From: Streptomyces puniciscabiei
GTDB lineage: Bacteria; Actinomycetota; Actinomycetes; Streptomycetales; Streptomycetaceae
DNA length: 64,000 bases
Direction: 5' to 3'
NCBI RefSeq assembly: GCF_006715785.1
Contig: NZ_VFNX01000001.1
Location: 2,122,501 to 2,186,500 of the forward strand
Shown here: piece by piece, positions 43,737 to 52,790 of the stretch
Numbering within the stretch: position 1 is the stretch's first letter
How the letters are laid out: every line of letters begins with the position of its first letter
The notes under the pieces: model-generated
What the model was told of the DNA's origin: nothing
Seen by the model: only the letters and a program-made list of their open reading frames with translations
Databases searched by the model: none
Translations under genes and position numbers: made by a program

Positions 43737-44379
43737 TCCCGTACCGCGCCCCGATGCCCGCGATCACGATCGCGAGTCCCTCCTCGTACTGCTCGTCGTA
43801 ACCGTCGAAGAGCAGCGTTCCGGCCTCGGCGGCGAGGGGGTGGTCGGCCAGGCGCCGGGCGCGTTCCGCGACGTCGTACCCCTCCCGGCGCTCGCCCGGG
43901 AGGGGCTCCACGCCCTGTTCCTCGGTGACGAAGCCGATGGTGTACGCGTTCACGGTGCGGCCCGCGTGGACCGCCTGGGCGAGGGTGAACCCGGCGTCCG
44001 TCAGAAGCCGCAGGTGGGCCTCCAGGACCGGGGCGTGGTCCGTGCCGGTGAAACGCGAGCCGCTGAACACCTTGGCGCCGTCGCGGTAGCCGAGCAGCGC
44101 GGCGCGCAGTCCGCGGCCGGACCCCCGCAGCCGCTCCTGCCAGGTGTCGGCGGGGTCGAGCACGGTGCCGGCGAGCATCCGCCGGTACATCTCCGTCGCC
44201 ATCTCGTCCAGCAGCGCCTGTTTGTCCTTGAAGTGCCAGTACAGCGCGGGCGCCTTGACGTCCAGCTCCTTGGCGATGGCACGCAGGGTCAGGCCGTCCA
44301 GACCGACCTCGTTCAGCAGCCGCAGGGCGGTGTCCGCGACGCGTCGGCGGTCGAGGGGGGCGCGTTTCTCGGGGCTCAC
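43729..44379 (-). CDS. TetR-family regulator with tetracycline-repressor-type C-terminus
   Basis: 216 residues. HTH: RRRVADTALRLLNEVGLDGLTLRAIAKELDVKAPALYWHFKDKQALLDEM. The following ligand-binding half (GRTVNAYTIGFVTEEQGVE) is of the TetR_C type found beside resistance and degradation genes. GTG 44379. Divergent from the monooxygenase; two CTTAACxxCGTTAAG-type palindromes between them are its probable operators. Confidence 0.88.
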   Translation of the reverse strand: MSPEKRAPLDRRRVADTALRLLNEVGLDGLTLRAIAKELDVKAPALYWHFKDKQALLDEMATEMYRRMLAGTVLDPADTWQERLRGSGRGLRAALLGYRDGAKVFSGSRFTGTDHAPVLEAHLRLLTDAGFTLAQAVHAGRTVNAYTIGFVTEEQGVEPLPGERREGYDVAERARRLADHPLAAEAGTLLFDGYDEQYEEGLAIVIAGIGARYGIS

Positions 44380-44388
44380 ACTTGACAG

Positions 44389-44403
44389 CTTAACAGCGTT
44401 AAG
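44389..44403. promoter_or_regulatory. TetR operator O1 (TetR/monooxygenase)
   Basis: CTTAACAGCGTTAAG: 7-base arms with one mismatch around a central G, ten bases upstream of the TetR start. Confidence 0.72.
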
Positions 44404-44425
44404 GGCACCCTCATGAGCGACGGCA

Positions 44426-44440
44426 CTTAACGACGTTAAG
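44426..44440. promoter_or_regulatory. TetR operator O2 (TetR/monooxygenase)
   Basis: CTTAACGACGTTAAG, perfect 7-base arms around a central A. Its centre is 37 bases from O1 and the site runs directly into the GGAG ribosome-binding site of the monooxygenase. Confidence 0.75.
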
Positions 44441-44450
44441 GAGATTTGGC

Positions 44451-45821
44451 ATGGATGTCCTGATCGTGGGCGCGGGCCCCACCGGCCTGACCCTCGGCAT
44501 CGACCTGGCCCGCCGCGGCGTGGACGCGCTGGTCGTGGAGCGGGCGGAGGGGCTGTTCCCCGGCTCGCGCGGCAAGGGGCTCCAGCCGCGCACCCTGGAG
44601 GTCTTCGACGACCTGGGCGTGCTGGACGCGATCCGGGCGGCCGGCGGTCCCTATCCGAACCGGGTGACCTGGAAGGACGGCGAACGGGTCGGCCTGCAGA
44701 CGATGTTCGAGAGGATCGAGGCCGACGACGGCACGCCATACGCCGAACCGTGGATGGTCGCGCAGTGGCGGACGCAGGAGATCCTGTACGCGCGGCTGCT
44801 GGAGCTGGGCGGCCGGGTGGACTTCGGGCGCGAGGTGACCGGCCTGGAGCAGGACGCCGAGGGCGTGACCGCGCGGTTCGCCGACGGTACGGCCGTGCGC
44901 GCCGCCTACCTCGTCGCGGCCGACGGCGGACGCTCGGTGGTCCGGCGCGCGGTGGGCGTGGGCATGGCCGGAGAGACGGTCGACCCGGCGCCGTTCCTGG
45001 TGGCGGACATACGGCTGACGGGCCTGGACCGGGACTCCTGGCACGTCTTCCCCAAGGACGACGGCACCGCCGTGGGCCTGTGCCCGCTGGCCGGCACGGA
45101 CGACTTCCAGCTGCAGGCACGTCTCGCGGAGGGCACGGAACCCGGCCTGACCCTGGACGGCATCGGCAAACTGGTCGCCGCGTACACCCACCTGGACGCC
45201 GAGGACGTCACCGCGTTGCGCTGGTCCTCCGGCTTCCGCCCGCGCGCCGCCCTCGCGGACCGCTTCCGGGAGGGCCGGGTCCTCCTCGCCGGCGACGCGG
45301 CCCACCTCCACTCCCCGGCCGGCGGCCAGGGCCTGAACACCAGCGTCCAGGACGCCTACAACCTGGGCTGGAAGCTGGGCGCGGTACTGCGCGGCGGGGC
45401 GCCGGAGGCGTTGCTGGACACCTACGAGGAGGAGCGCCGGGCGAACGCGGCCGCCATGCTGGACCTGTCGACGGGCGTCCACCGCGGCGAGGTGCGGCGC
45501 GGAAGGGCGACGGTGCAGCTGGGGCTGGGCTACCGGGAGTCGCCCCTGACCGTGGAGACCCGGCAGAGCCCGACCGGAATCCGGGCGGGCGACCGCGCCC
45601 CCGACGGCACGGTGTCCGGGATCCGCCTCTTCGACGCGTTCCGCGGCCCGCACTGGACGCTACTGGGCGCGGACACCTCCGCTGCCGGTGTGCGAGCGCT
45701 CCCGGCGGCGCCGCAGTCCTACGGCCCGGGCATCTTCCTGATCCGCCCGGACGGCTATGTGGGCTGGGCGGGAGACGCCCCGGACGGCCTCGCGGCCTAC
45801 TTGGCCGAGGCCGGCGTCTGA
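44451..45821 (+). CDS. FAD-dependent aromatic monooxygenase (PheA/TfdB family)
   Basis: 456 residues. FAD motif MDVLIVGAGPTGLTLGIDLARRG, the DG motif VAADGGRSVVRRAVG and second FAD motif RVLLAGDAAHLHSPAGGQGLNTSVQDAYNLGWKLGAVL. Typical length for single-component flavin hydroxylases that oxidise phenols or inactivate drugs such as rifampicin or tetracyclines. The specific substrate is unknown. Repressed presumably by the divergent TetR protein, with its inducer likely the substrate. Confidence 0.88.
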   Translation: MDVLIVGAGPTGLTLGIDLARRGVDALVVERAEGLFPGSRGKGLQPRTLEVFDDLGVLDAIRAAGGPYPNRVTWKDGERVGLQTMFERIEADDGTPYAEPWMVAQWRTQEILYARLLELGGRVDFGREVTGLEQDAEGVTARFADGTAVRAAYLVAADGGRSVVRRAVGVGMAGETVDPAPFLVADIRLTGLDRDSWHVFPKDDGTAVGLCPLAGTDDFQLQARLAEGTEPGLTLDGIGKLVAAYTHLDAEDVTALRWSSGFRPRAALADRFREGRVLLAGDAAHLHSPAGGQGLNTSVQDAYNLGWKLGAVLRGGAPEALLDTYEEERRANAAAMLDLSTGVHRGEVRRGRATVQLGLGYRESPLTVETRQSPTGIRAGDRAPDGTVSGIRLFDAFRGPHWTLLGADTSAAGVRALPAAPQSYGPGIFLIRPDGYVGWAGDAPDGLAAYLAEAGV

Positions 45822-45828
45822 CCCCGCC

Positions 45829-46485
45829 CTACGCGCTGGCCAGCGTCAGCTTCACCGCGAACCCCAGGAACAGCGCGCCCGCCACCGAAGTGGCCGTCGC
45901 CGACAGGCGCTTGCGGCGGCGGAACGCGGCGGCGAGCCGCGTCCCGCTGAATATCAGCGCGCTGAGGTAGAGGAAGCTGGCCAGCTGGGCGAACGCCCCG
46001 AGGACGACGAAGGACAGGGCCGGGTAGGCGTAGTCCGGGTCGACGAACTGCACGAAGAAGGCGACGAAGAACAGGATCGCCTTGGGATTGAAGAGGCTGA
46101 CGACGAACGCGCGCCGGAAGGGCCGCTCGTCGGTGACGGCAGCGGTGGCGGGCGCGGAGTCCTCCTCGGCCCGCTCCCGCCGCGTCCGCCACATCTGCAG
46201 GGCGGCCCGCAGCATGCCGATCGCCAGCCAGGTCAGGTACCCGGCGCCGGCGTACTTCACGATCCCGAACAGCACGGCGTTGGCCTTGAGCAGCGAGGCG
46301 ACCCCGGCGGCGGACAGCGTCATCAGCACGGTGTCCCCGCACCACACGCCGGCGGCCGCGGTGTAACCGGCCCGCACCCCGCGCCGGGCGGCGACGGAGA
46401 GGACGTAGAGGGAGTTGGGCCCGGGCAGCAGGACGATCAGGACGAGGCCTGCCAGATAGGTGGGGAGATCGATGACGCCGAACAT
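45829..46485 (-). CDS. LysE-family amino acid exporter
   Basis: 218 residues, six membrane helices. LysE/RhtB hallmark LVLIVLLPGPNSLYVLSVAARRGVRAGYTAAAGVWCGDTVLM and FVVSLFNPKAILFFVAFFVQFV. A charged loop lies after helix 3 (WRTRRERAEEDSAP). Monocistronic, convergent with the monooxygenase. Confidence 0.88.
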   Translation of the reverse strand: MFGVIDLPTYLAGLVLIVLLPGPNSLYVLSVAARRGVRAGYTAAAGVWCGDTVLMTLSAAGVASLLKANAVLFGIVKYAGAGYLTWLAIGMLRAALQMWRTRRERAEEDSAPATAAVTDERPFRRAFVVSLFNPKAILFFVAFFVQFVDPDYAYPALSFVVLGAFAQLASFLYLSALIFSGTRLAAAFRRRKRLSATATSVAGALFLGFAVKLTLASA

Positions 46486-46515
46486 GGAAAGGAGTGTCGC
46501 ACGGGGGTACGACAG

Positions 46516-48096
46516 TCAGAACGCCTCCGACGGCTCGTAAGCCCCCCAGACCCCCCGCAGCGCGTTGCAGACCTCCCCCACCGTCGCCCGCCCGCGCAGC
46601 GCCTCCTTCATCGGGTACAGGACGTTGTCCTCCCCCTCGGCCGCCTTCCGCAGCGCGTCCAGGGCCGAGTCCACCGCCCGCTGGTCCCGCTCCGCCCGGA
46701 GCTTCTCCAGGCGTTCCGCCTGCCGGGCCTCGATGGCGGGATCGACGCGCAGGGGCTCGTACGGCTCCTCCTCGTCCAGCCGGAAGCGGTTCACGCCGAC
46801 GACCACGCGCTCCCCGGAGTCCGTCTCCTGGGCGATCCGGTACGCGTTCCGCTCGATCTCGGACTTCTGGAAGCCCTGTTCGATCGCCGCGACCGCCCCG
46901 CCCAGGTCCTCGACCCTGCGCATCAGGTCGACGGCCGCCTCCTCCGCGTCGTCCGTCATCCGCTCCACCGCGTAGGAACCCGCGAACGGGTCCACCGTGG
47001 CCGTCACGTCCGTCTCGTGCGCCAGCACCTGCTGGGTGCGCAGGGCCAGCCGGGCGGACTTGTCGGTCGGCAGCGCGATCGCCTCGTCGAAGGAGTTGGT
47101 GTGCAGGGACTGGGTGCCGCCGAGCACCGCGGCCAGGGCCTGTACGGCGACCCGGACCAGGTTCACCTCCGGCTGCTGGGCCGTCAGCTGGACGCCCGCC
47201 GTCTGGGTGTGGAAGCGGAGCATCAGGGACTTGGGGTTCCGGGCGCCGAACTCCTCCCGCATCACACGCGCCCAGATCCTGCGGGCTGCGCGGAACTTGG
47301 CCACTTCCTCCAGCAGCGTCGTACGGGCCACGAAGAAGAAGGACAGGCGGGGCGCGAAGTCGTCCACGTTCATCCCCGCCGCCACCGCCGTACGGACGTA
47401 CTCGATCCCGTCCGCCAGCGTGAACGCGATCTCCTGGACGGGCGAGGCTCCCGCCTCCGCCATGTGGTAGCCGGAGATCGAGATCGTGTTCCACTTCGGG
47501 ATCTCGGCGGTGCAGTACTTGAAGATGTCGGCCGTCAGGCGCAGGGAGGGCTTCGGCGGGAAGATGTACGTCCCCCGCGCGATGTACTCCTTCAGCACGT
47601 CGTTCTGGATCGTGCCCGTCAGCTGGTCGGCGCGCGCTCCCTGCTCCTCGGCCACCAGCTGGTAGAGGAGCAGCAGGAGGGCCGCCGGGGCGTTGATCGT
47701 CATCGAGGTCGACACCTGGTCGAGCGGGATGCCGTCGAACAGCACCCGCATGTCCTCGATCGAGTCGATCGCCACGCCCACCTTGCCGACCTCGCCGTGC
47801 GCGAGGGGCGCGTCGGAGTCGTGGCCCATCTGGGTGGGCAGGTCGAAGGCGACCGAGAGGCCCGTGGTGCCGTGGGCGATCAGCTGCCGGTAGCGGGCGT
47901 TCGATTCGGCGGCGGTGCCGAAGCCGGCGTACTGGCGCATGGTCCAGGGCCGGCCGGTGTACATCGTCGGGTAGACCCCGCGGGTGAAGGGGTACGTGCC
48001 CGGTTCGCCCAGTTTCTCCGCCGGGTCCCAACCCTGCAGATCCTGCGGCCCGTAGACCTGCTCGATGGGCAGTCCCGACTCCGACTCACGCGTCAT
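46516..48096 (-). CDS. Acyl-CoA mutase large subunit (methylmalonyl-CoA mutase family) without B12 domain
   Basis: 526 residues, only the TIM-barrel substrate domain: [113 protein letters not shown]. No DxHxxG cobalamin domain follows and no small B12 subunit is in the window, so it needs a partner elsewhere, as in isobutyryl- or hydroxyisobutyryl-CoA mutases. The substrate cannot be settled here. ATG 48096. Confidence 0.88.
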   Translation of the reverse strand: MTRESESGLPIEQVYGPQDLQGWDPAEKLGEPGTYPFTRGVYPTMYTGRPWTMRQYAGFGTAAESNARYRQLIAHGTTGLSVAFDLPTQMGHDSDAPLAHGEVGKVGVAIDSIEDMRVLFDGIPLDQVSTSMTINAPAALLLLLYQLVAEEQGARADQLTGTIQNDVLKEYIARGTYIFPPKPSLRLTADIFKYCTAEIPKWNTISISGYHMAEAGASPVQEIAFTLADGIEYVRTAVAAGMNVDDFAPRLSFFFVARTTLLEEVAKFRAARRIWARVMREEFGARNPKSLMLRFHTQTAGVQLTAQQPEVNLVRVAVQALAAVLGGTQSLHTNSFDEAIALPTDKSARLALRTQQVLAHETDVTATVDPFAGSYAVERMTDDAEEAAVDLMRRVEDLGGAVAAIEQGFQKSEIERNAYRIAQETDSGERVVVGVNRFRLDEEEPYEPLRVDPAIEARQAERLEKLRAERDQRAVDSALDALRKAAEGEDNVLYPMKEALRGRATVGEVCNALRGVWGAYEPSEAF

Positions 48097-48178
48097 GGAT
48101 GCCTCCGGGGTGCGCTTCCTGTCACCCCCTCACCATGCCCCGTCGTTCGGCGGCGGTCACGCGGGGAAGCATTCCGGC

Positions 48179-49018
48179 ATGACGATCTCGCGAAGACCCG
48201 CCGCCGTGCTCGCCTCGGCCACCGCCCTCGCCGCCCTCACCGCCCTGTGCGGCTGCACCGTGCAGCCCGCGGACGCCGACGGCAAGCCCCGGGCCCCGGT
48301 GCACGCCCAGCGCCCGGCACGACTCCCGGCAAGCCGGCCGGCCGAGCCCGCCCGGCCGGAGCAGTCCTCTTCGCCCGCGCCCGCTCCCCGGATCCTGTAC
48401 GCGCGCGGTGACAGCGGGCCGGGCGTGCGGGAGCTGCAGGCCCGGCTGCGCCAGGTGGCGTGGCTGTTCGACGGGCCGACGGGGTCGTACGACGATCCGA
48501 CCGAGCAGGCCGTGCGGGGCTTCCAGGGCAAGCGCGGGCTGCCGCGGACCGGGCGTACGGACAGCGTCACATGGCAGCGGCTGGTGGAGATGACGCACAC
48601 GCCGGGCAAGTGGGAGCTGTATCTGATGGGCGGTCAGCCGGCCGGCGCGCCCGACCCGCGCTGTCTGACCGGACGTGTGCTGTGCATCGACAAGACGACG
48701 CGGACGCTGCGCTGGATGGTCGACGGGCGGACGCTCGCCACGACGGCGGTGCGGTTCGGGGCGCAGTACACGCCGACTCGGGAGGGTGTCTTCCACGTCT
48801 ACCGGAAGGCGCGGACCTGGGTGTCGGCGCTCTACCACTCGCCGATGCCGTACGCGATGTTCTTCAGCGGTGGCGAGGCTGTGCACTATTCGTACGACTT
48901 CGCGGCGCGCGGTTACGCGGGAGCCTCGCACGGGTGCGTGAACGTCCGGGACGAGGCCGCGATCCAGCAGCTCTTCGCTCAGGTGCGGGTGGGCGACAAG
49001 GTCGTCGTCCATTGGTGA
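48179..49018 (+). CDS. L,D-transpeptidase (YkuD) with peptidoglycan-binding domain, lipoprotein
   Basis: 279 residues. Signal peptide with possible lipobox ALCGC, a Pro/Ala-rich linker, PG_binding_1 (GDSGPGVRELQARLRQVAWLFDGPTGSYDDPTEQAVRGFQGKRGLP) then a YkuD domain with catalytic HYSYDFAARGYAGASHGCVNVRD. Makes 3-3 crosslinks or attaches proteins to the wall. ATG 48179 follows GGGGAAG; the frame extends upstream without homology. Confidence 0.9.
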   Translation: MTISRRPAAVLASATALAALTALCGCTVQPADADGKPRAPVHAQRPARLPASRPAEPARPEQSSSPAPAPRILYARGDSGPGVRELQARLRQVAWLFDGPTGSYDDPTEQAVRGFQGKRGLPRTGRTDSVTWQRLVEMTHTPGKWELYLMGGQPAGAPDPRCLTGRVLCIDKTTRTLRWMVDGRTLATTAVRFGAQYTPTREGVFHVYRKARTWVSALYHSPMPYAMFFSGGEAVHYSYDFAARGYAGASHGCVNVRDEAAIQQLFAQVRVGDKVVVHW

Positions 49019-49229
49019 GGCGGGAGTGCGGGGCGCGGGCGGGACCGGGGGAACGTGTCCCGCCCGCGCCAGGTGCACGAGCCGTGGGTACGGGGGGAAC
49101 CCCGGCTCAGTGCGACGGCCGATGACCAGTCGGCTCACTCAGTACTGCGTACGGGGCTCCAAAAACGTCACACCCCGCGCGAAAAATTTTTTGTGACCCG
49201 CGAAACCGCAGGTCAGACGGGCAATAGGG

Positions 49230-50378
49230 TCAGAGCGCGGTGTACGTCGGGCTCGGTGCCGGGCCGAGCACGGTGCCGGTCGTCCGGGTGTGACGGACCG
49301 GGGAGAGGGCCGAGGGAGCGGGCGCGACCTCGTCGCCGTGCCGGCCCTTGCCGCCGCCGTTGCCCTTGCCGCCGTTGCCCTTGCCGCCGTTGCCCTTGCC
49401 GCCGCCGTTGCCCTTGCCGGGGTTGCCGCCCCAGCCGGGGTGACCGTCGCCGCCGTGGCCGGGGTGGCCCTCGTCGTCGCCCTGGCCGCTTCCCTTGCCC
49501 TTGCCCTTGTCGCCCTTGTCGTCGCCCTTGCCACCGCTCGCCGCGCCCTCGGCCGAGTCGACGGTGGCCAGGACGACCTTGCAGTACCGGCTCACCCGGG
49601 CGCTGCCGCCCGCCAGGTTCTCCAGTGCGCGCCGGCGGCCGGCGTCCAGTTCCTTGCCGTCCCGGATGTCCCGGCAGGCCGAGGCCGCGTCCTTCCACCG
49701 GCTGCCCGGAGTGCCGGAGGGGTCGCCGCTGCCCGGCGCGGTGCTCTTGCCGGTGTGGTCGCCCGGTCCGACGGCCGCGCCGGAGGTGCCGCCGGGGTTC
49801 GTGCCCGCGCTGCCGCTCGGCGCGCCCGGGCTCACGGTCGCCCCCGGGGTGCCCTGCGGGACCGAGGCGAGCGGCGATCCGGAGGTCGGGTCGGCGGAGA
49901 CCGAGGCGGAGGAGGCGGGCTGCTCGGGCCCGAACGGCGTGGGCAGCATCCCGGTACCGGCGGCCATGGCGACCCCGCCGACCGTGCCCACAGCCACCGC
50001 CGCGGCCAGCGCCAGCCGCACCGGGCGGCCCCAGCGGGGGCGGCGGCGGGCCGGGATTCCGGTACGGGCCGGGGTGCCGATGCGGACCAGGCCCGCGTCG
50101 GCGCCGGGCGCGGGCAGGCCGGCGGTGCCGTCGGCCCGGCCGGCGGCGGCGCCTTCGGTACCGGCGGCCTCGCGGGCCTTGCGGAACGCGGCGAGGGCGG
50201 CCTGCTCACCGGGCAGTTCGTCGTCGGCGGGGGCCGTCTGCGAGGTCAGTGCGCCTAGCGCCCGGGAGAGTCGTTCGGCCTGGTCACGGGCGGTGGCGTC
50301 GACGGCTTCCAGCGACTCACCGCGCAGCAGGCGTTCCGCCGTCTCCCGGTTCAGCCACTCGTACTGCTCGTCGGCCAT
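49230..50378 (-). CDS. Membrane protein paired with ECF sigma factor, Gly/Lys/Asn repeat tail
   Basis: 382 residues. A cytosolic N-terminus (about 1-120) precedes one membrane helix (RLALAAAVAVGTVGGVAMAAGTG). An outer Ser/Pro/Gly linker, a conserved patch with two cysteines (ASACRDIRDGKELDAGRRRALENLAGGSARVSRYCKVVL) and a GKGNGGGKGNGGKGNGG repeat tail follow. ATG 50378 overlaps the ECF sigma stop (TGATG). Position and topology suggest an anti-sigma or sensor role, but no HXXXCXXC zinc motif is seen. Confidence 0.8.
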   Translation of the reverse strand: MADEQYEWLNRETAERLLRGESLEAVDATARDQAERLSRALGALTSQTAPADDELPGEQAALAAFRKAREAAGTEGAAAGRADGTAGLPAPGADAGLVRIGTPARTGIPARRRPRWGRPVRLALAAAVAVGTVGGVAMAAGTGMLPTPFGPEQPASSASVSADPTSGSPLASVPQGTPGATVSPGAPSGSAGTNPGGTSGAAVGPGDHTGKSTAPGSGDPSGTPGSRWKDAASACRDIRDGKELDAGRRRALENLAGGSARVSRYCKVVLATVDSAEGAASGGKGDDKGDKGKGKGSGQGDDEGHPGHGGDGHPGWGGNPGKGNGGGKGNGGKGNGGKGNGGGKGRHGDEVAPAPSALSPVRHTRTTGTVLGPAPSPTYTAL

Positions 50379-51040
50379 CACATGTCCTTCTGCGTCCGCG
50401 CACGCGTATCCGTCACACTCGCGGACGACACCGCGCGGCCGCGCGGTTCTCGCTGGGGCGGGAGCGCGTCGAGCACGCCGGCCGATTCCGGATCGTCGCC
50501 GAGCAGCTCCGCGAGCCGCTTCAGGCCGCGGTGCGCCGCGGTGCGTACGGCACCGGCGCGTTTGCCGAGGGTCTCGGCGGCGCTCTTGGCGTCGAGGCCG
50601 ACCACGACACGCAGGACGACCGCCTCGGCCTGGTCCTGGGGCAGCCGCGCGATGAGAGAGAGGGTGCTGCCGGTGGCCAGGGCCTCGATGGCCTCGCCGG
50701 CCGTGTCGGACTCGGCTGGCCGGCCGGTGAGTTCCGTCTCGTCGCCGCCTATGGCGGGGCGGCGGCCGCGCATGCGTATGTGGTCCAGGGCGCGGTTGCG
50801 GGCTATGCGGGCCGCCCAGCCGCGGAAGCGGTCGGCGTCCCCGCTGAACCGGTCGAGGTCGCGGGCGATCTGCAGCCAGGCCTCGGACGCCACGTCCTCG
50901 GCGTCCGCATCGCCGACCAGCGTGCGTACGTATCCGAGCAGGCGTGGATGCACCGCGCGGTACACAGTACGGAACGCGGTCTCGTCACCGTCCTGTGCCG
51001 ATCGCACCGCGGCGGTCAGCTCCGCGTCGTCCCCCAGCAC
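50378..51040 (-). CDS. ECF sigma factor, tandem paralogue 1
   Basis: 220 residues. Region 2 (AFRTVYRAVHPRLLGYVRTLVGDADAEDVASEAWLQIARDLDRFSGDADRFRGWAARIARNRALDHIRMR) and region 4 (LPQDQAEAVVLRVVVGLDAKSAAETLGKRAGAVRTAAHRGLKRLAELL). Closely similar to the neighbouring gene at 51412, with long identical stretches, so a tandem duplication. Translationally coupled to the membrane gene at 49230. Confidence 0.9.
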   Translation of the reverse strand: MLGDDAELTAAVRSAQDGDETAFRTVYRAVHPRLLGYVRTLVGDADAEDVASEAWLQIARDLDRFSGDADRFRGWAARIARNRALDHIRMRGRRPAIGGDETELTGRPAESDTAGEAIEALATGSTLSLIARLPQDQAEAVVLRVVVGLDAKSAAETLGKRAGAVRTAAHRGLKRLAELLGDDPESAGVLDALPPQREPRGRAVSSASVTDTRARTQKDM

Positions 51041-51245
51041 CTGACTCCCTTACGCCCTGTTCCCGGTCGGCGCGAAAGGCACGTTACGGCGTGAAACCGC
51101 TCCACGTCCATGTCTGTAGAAGATGCAACTAACTCGTGACCGGGTGCGGATGTGCGCAGGGTGAGGATCGGCGGTGGCCGGGTGTGACAGAAACAGCACG
51201 CTCGGCGCTGTAGAGAGTACGGGCCGCGCGCGGCCCGACAGCGCG

Positions 51246-51287
51246 ACGGCCGGGGCCTCTCCTGTGGGGGGTGGCGGCCCCGGCCGT
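51246..51287 (-). terminator. Terminator between the two ECF sigma genes
   Basis: A 12-bp perfect stem ACGGCCGGGGCC/GGCCCCGGCCGT with an 18-base loop, in the 371-base gap 51041-51411. A small frame at 51129-51377 has no convincing start or composition. Otherwise the gap should carry the promoter of paralogue 1. Confidence 0.68.
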
Positions 51288-51411
51288 TGCCTTTGGCGGG
51301 TACGCCCGGGGGACGAGGATCACTTCTTCCCGGACCGGGGCCTCGCGCCTGCTCCGGAACCGTGGGCGCTCACCCACTCATACGGCTCACGCCCGGCGTC
51401 GTTCATTCGAC

Positions 51412-52032
51412 TCACCCAGTGTCCGGGTGCCGTGTTCCGTCACCGCCTCGGTTCGGTTCCTGGACGCCCAGTTGGTGGGCGAGGCGTTTCAGCCCGCGGT
51501 GCGCGGCCGTGCGGACGGCGCCGGGGCGCTTGCCGAGGACGCGTGCGGCGGCCGGGCCGTCGAGGCCGACGACCACCCGGAGCAGTACGGCCTCGGCCTG
51601 GTCGCGCGGCAGCCCGCGCAGCAGCTCCAGCGCCCGTGCGGTGGACAGCGACTCCAGGGCCTGGTCATGGGTGTCGAGCCGGCCGGGCAGCTCCAGCGCG
51701 TCCTGCTCCAGCGCCGCGGCCTGGGGCCGTACCCGGCGGCGGCGCAGATGGTCCAGGGCGCGGTGCCGGGCGATGGTCGCGGTCCAGCCGCGGAAGCCGG
51801 CGCCGTCGCCCTTGAACCGGCCCAGGTCGCGGGCTATCTCCAGCCAGGCCTCGGACGCCACGTCCTCGGCGTCCTCGCCGACCAGGCCCCGCAGATAGCC
51901 GAGCAGGCCCGGCTGCACGATCCGGTAGGCCACCGCGAAGGCCGTCTCGTCGCCGTCCTGGGCCCGCACGACGGCCGCGCCCAGCTCCCCGTCGTACGCC
52001 TGCCGGCGGCGGGGTTCCCCTCCGTGGCCCAA
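51412..52032 (-). CDS. ECF sigma factor, tandem paralogue 2 (TTG start likely)
   Basis: 206 residues from TTG 52032 (LGHGGEPRRRQAYDGELGAAVVRAQDGDETAFAVAYR). Regions 2 and 4 nearly match the gene at 50378: DAEDVASEAWLEIARDLGRFKGDGAGFRGWTATIARHRALDHLRRRR and LRVVVGLDGPAAARVLGKRPGAVRTAAHRGLKRLAHQLG. GTG 52110 is an in-frame alternative. Unlike paralogue 1 it is followed by a terminator rather than a membrane partner. Confidence 0.87.
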   Translation of the reverse strand: MGHGGEPRRRQAYDGELGAAVVRAQDGDETAFAVAYRIVQPGLLGYLRGLVGEDAEDVASEAWLEIARDLGRFKGDGAGFRGWTATIARHRALDHLRRRRVRPQAAALEQDALELPGRLDTHDQALESLSTARALELLRGLPRDQAEAVLLRVVVGLDGPAAARVLGKRPGAVRTAAHRGLKRLAHQLGVQEPNRGGDGTRHPDTG

Positions 52033-52210
52033 GAACCGTCCTCGTCCGTACCGAGCGACACGACTTTCGGCGTCCCGCGTCCCAGGGACATCAGCGTCAC
52101 GGCTCACAGAAGTGTCACAGCATCCCGTCCGCCCCGCCCGTCGGCCCGCGCGGGTCCGGCCGCTCTTCGTTCCCACCCTTGACGTGCGCGAAGAGCAGGG
52201 CGTCCGCCGG

Positions 52211-52612
52211 TCAGCGGGAGCCGGTCGCGTCCCGGCAGAGCAGGCGCAGCGAGCCGCTGCCGCCGTAGGCACGCCGGGCCTCGTCGAAGGGGTCCCAGAG
52301 CCGCCCGTCCGGCGTGCGCACCCAGTGGTCGCCTCCCGACGCCCACCACTCGGCGCCGCTCTGCCTGACGATCACCTCACCGGCGTAGGCGCCGAAGCCG
52401 CGCAGCACGCTCTCGACAGCGGCGTACGGCGGCCCCTCGCGCCGGATCTCCTCGATCATCCGGTCCACCCGCCACAGGCTCTGCGCCGAGTAGTCGAGCC
52501 GCACCCGGGCACCCTCGCGCATGGCCGCCACGGCGTCCGCGGCCCACCGCACGGGCTTCGCCGCGGCGTGCGGCCTGGTCTCCTGCTGTGCTGTCACGTA
52601 CTGGGCTGTCAC
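52211..52612 (-). CDS. Hypothetical protein
   Basis: About 133 residues from GTG 52612; GTG 52597 is equally possible because the start region is a direct repeat (VTAQYVTAQQ). A soluble alpha/beta protein (WAADAVAAMREGARVRLDYSAQSLWRVDRMIEEIRREGPP, EVIVRQSGAEWWASGGDHWVRTPDGRLWDPFDEARRAYGG). The family resemblance is not certain enough to name. 178 bases downstream of paralogue 2 promoter region and same strand. Confidence 0.6.
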   Translation of the reverse strand: MTAQYVTAQQETRPHAAAKPVRWAADAVAAMREGARVRLDYSAQSLWRVDRMIEEIRREGPPYAAVESVLRGFGAYAGEVIVRQSGAEWWASGGDHWVRTPDGRLWDPFDEARRAYGGSGSLRLLCRDATGSR

Positions 52613-52790
52613 ATAGGGAAGAGCGAGCCGCCGCGGCCAACTGTCACGCCATTCAGTACGGTTCCGCCAACCACCGCAGAACCGCCCCAGGCCGACCGCA
52701 CGACGGTCACAGGACTCGCGCAATCGAGGGGTTTGGACGGCCCGAGGGCGAGTGCGTCCGGCGCACTGCCCACCGCTCCGGCCCTACGTC

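Noticed and set aside
51129..51377. 82-codon frame in the inter-sigma gap
   Set aside because: Arg/Pro-rich, no ribosome-binding site, and it contains the terminator hairpin.
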